This document shows, one piece after another, positions 5,359-5,806 of a stretch of 5,806 bases of DNA. Position numbers and translations under genes: made by a program. Under the pieces are notes generated by a model. That model searched no databases, had not been told where the DNA came from, and saw only the letters and a list, made by a program, of their open reading frames with translations. Origin of the DNA: Kiritimatiellia bacterium (GTDB lineage: Bacteria; Verrucomicrobiota; Kiritimatiellia; RFP12; UBA1067); assembly GCA_017965685.1 (NCBI GenBank), contig JAGCPM010000156.1, positions 1 through 5,806 of the forward strand, read 5' to 3'. Positions within the stretch are counted from its first letter, which is position 1; each line of letters begins with the position of its first letter.

Positions 5359-5806
5359 GCAAGCTCAGCGAGATGATCGCCCGCCTCTGCCCCAACGGAG
5401 TGGAGTATAAGAAGTTGGGGGATGTGGCGCGAATTTGTCGTGGAGTTCGCGTAGTAAGAAAAGATCTGATTGACAATGGTAAATATGCGGTTTATCAAAA
5501 TAGCTTGAAGCCGCTTGGCTATTTCAACGAAGCTAATGTCAAAGGCGGAACGGCTTTTGTCATTGGAGCTGGCGCAGCAGGCGAGGTTGGCTATAGTGAA
5601 CAAGATTTTTGGGCGGCTGATGATTGCTATTATATTGATGGCGGCGACCAGTTGATTGGGCGATATGTCTACTATTGTCTGACTTCTAGACAAGGTTGGC
5701 TTGAGTCGAAAACTAGAAAGGCTAGCATACCTCGATTATCGAGAGATTTTGTTGCGGCACTTGAGATTCCTCTCCCGCCTCTTCCAGTACAGCGCGAAAT
5801 TGTCCA
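5355..5806 (+). CDS. hsdS: Type I restriction-modification specificity subunit (HsdS), 3' end missing
   Basis: HsdS recognises the DNA target and anchors two HsdM subunits (and HsdR when present). The first 150 residues are visible and form the first target recognition domain. They open with the typical MSKLSEMIARLCPNGVEYKK (1-20) and LGDVARICRG (21-30), pass through GTAFVIGAGAAGEVGY (65-80) and RKASIPRLSRDF (121-132), and close with the hallmark IPLPPLPVQREIV (138-150), which leads into the central conserved helix. The central spacer and second domain lie beyond the window. Opening CPNGVEYKKLG and the HsdM type both point to the type IC group. ATG 5355 overlaps the nuclease stop (ATGA), and the only ribosome-site-like element is GAAAG at 5343-5347, so translation is probably coupled. 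The region is clearly AT-richer than hsdM, as is common for exchanged recognition domains. The recognised DNA half-site cannot be predicted by reading alone. Confidence 0.95.
   Translation, partial: MSKLSEMIARLCPNGVEYKKLGDVARICRGVRVVRKDLIDNGKYAVYQNSLKPLGYFNEANVKGGTAFVIGAGAAGEVGYSEQDFWAADDCYYIDGGDQLIGRYVYYCLTSRQGWLESKTRKASIPRLSRDFVAALEIPLPPLPVQREIV

Overview
The window is a densely packed, entirely plus-strand stretch of GC-rich bacterial DNA (sampled blocks about 58% GC, falling to about 38-42% near the right end). It holds six protein-coding genes with almost no non-coding sequence. The first and last genes are cut by the window edges. Nothing fixes the taxon. The charged coiled-coil gene with a Pro/Gly-rich tail and the general composition would fit a Gram-negative of the Verrucomicrobiota/Kiritimatiellota/Lentisphaerota group, but this is only an impression.

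Left half (3-2691): three genes are joined by ATGA stop/start overlaps. They are the C-terminal part of an uncharacterised charged coiled-coil protein, a U32-like (PrtC/UbiU/TrhP-related) protein with many cysteines and a C-terminal four-cysteine cluster, and a class I SAM-dependent methyltransferase of the plant-type small-molecule O-methyltransferase fold. U32-family proteins with known roles are often oxygen-independent hydroxylation factors that carry Fe-S clusters. The U32/O-methyltransferase pair could therefore be an anaerobic 'hydroxylate then methylate' module. That is inference, not shown by the sequence.

Right half (2720-5806): this is a type I restriction-modification operon of the EcoR124I-like (type IC) kind. 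A complete hsdM is followed by a complete DUF1016/YhcG-type PD-(D/E)XK nuclease and then the first 150 codons of hsdS, again joined by ATGA overlaps. No hsdR is in the window. Because the nuclease lies between the modification and specificity subunits and is coupled on both sides, it is probably produced together with the methyltransferase complex.

The two halves are separated by only 28 bases with no recognisable terminator or promoter, so all six genes may be transcribed together. Non-coding-scale signals worth attention are three near-tandem copies of a 12-base repeat at the start of the nuclease gene, a perfect 11-bp hairpin with a short T tract inside the same gene, a small hairpin at the methyltransferase/hsdM junction, a polyproline stretch beside the U32 gene start, and a drop in GC in the hsdS target-recognition region. 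No tRNA, rRNA, CRISPR array, insertion sequence or attachment site was seen, and no gene-free stretch exceeds 28 bases.
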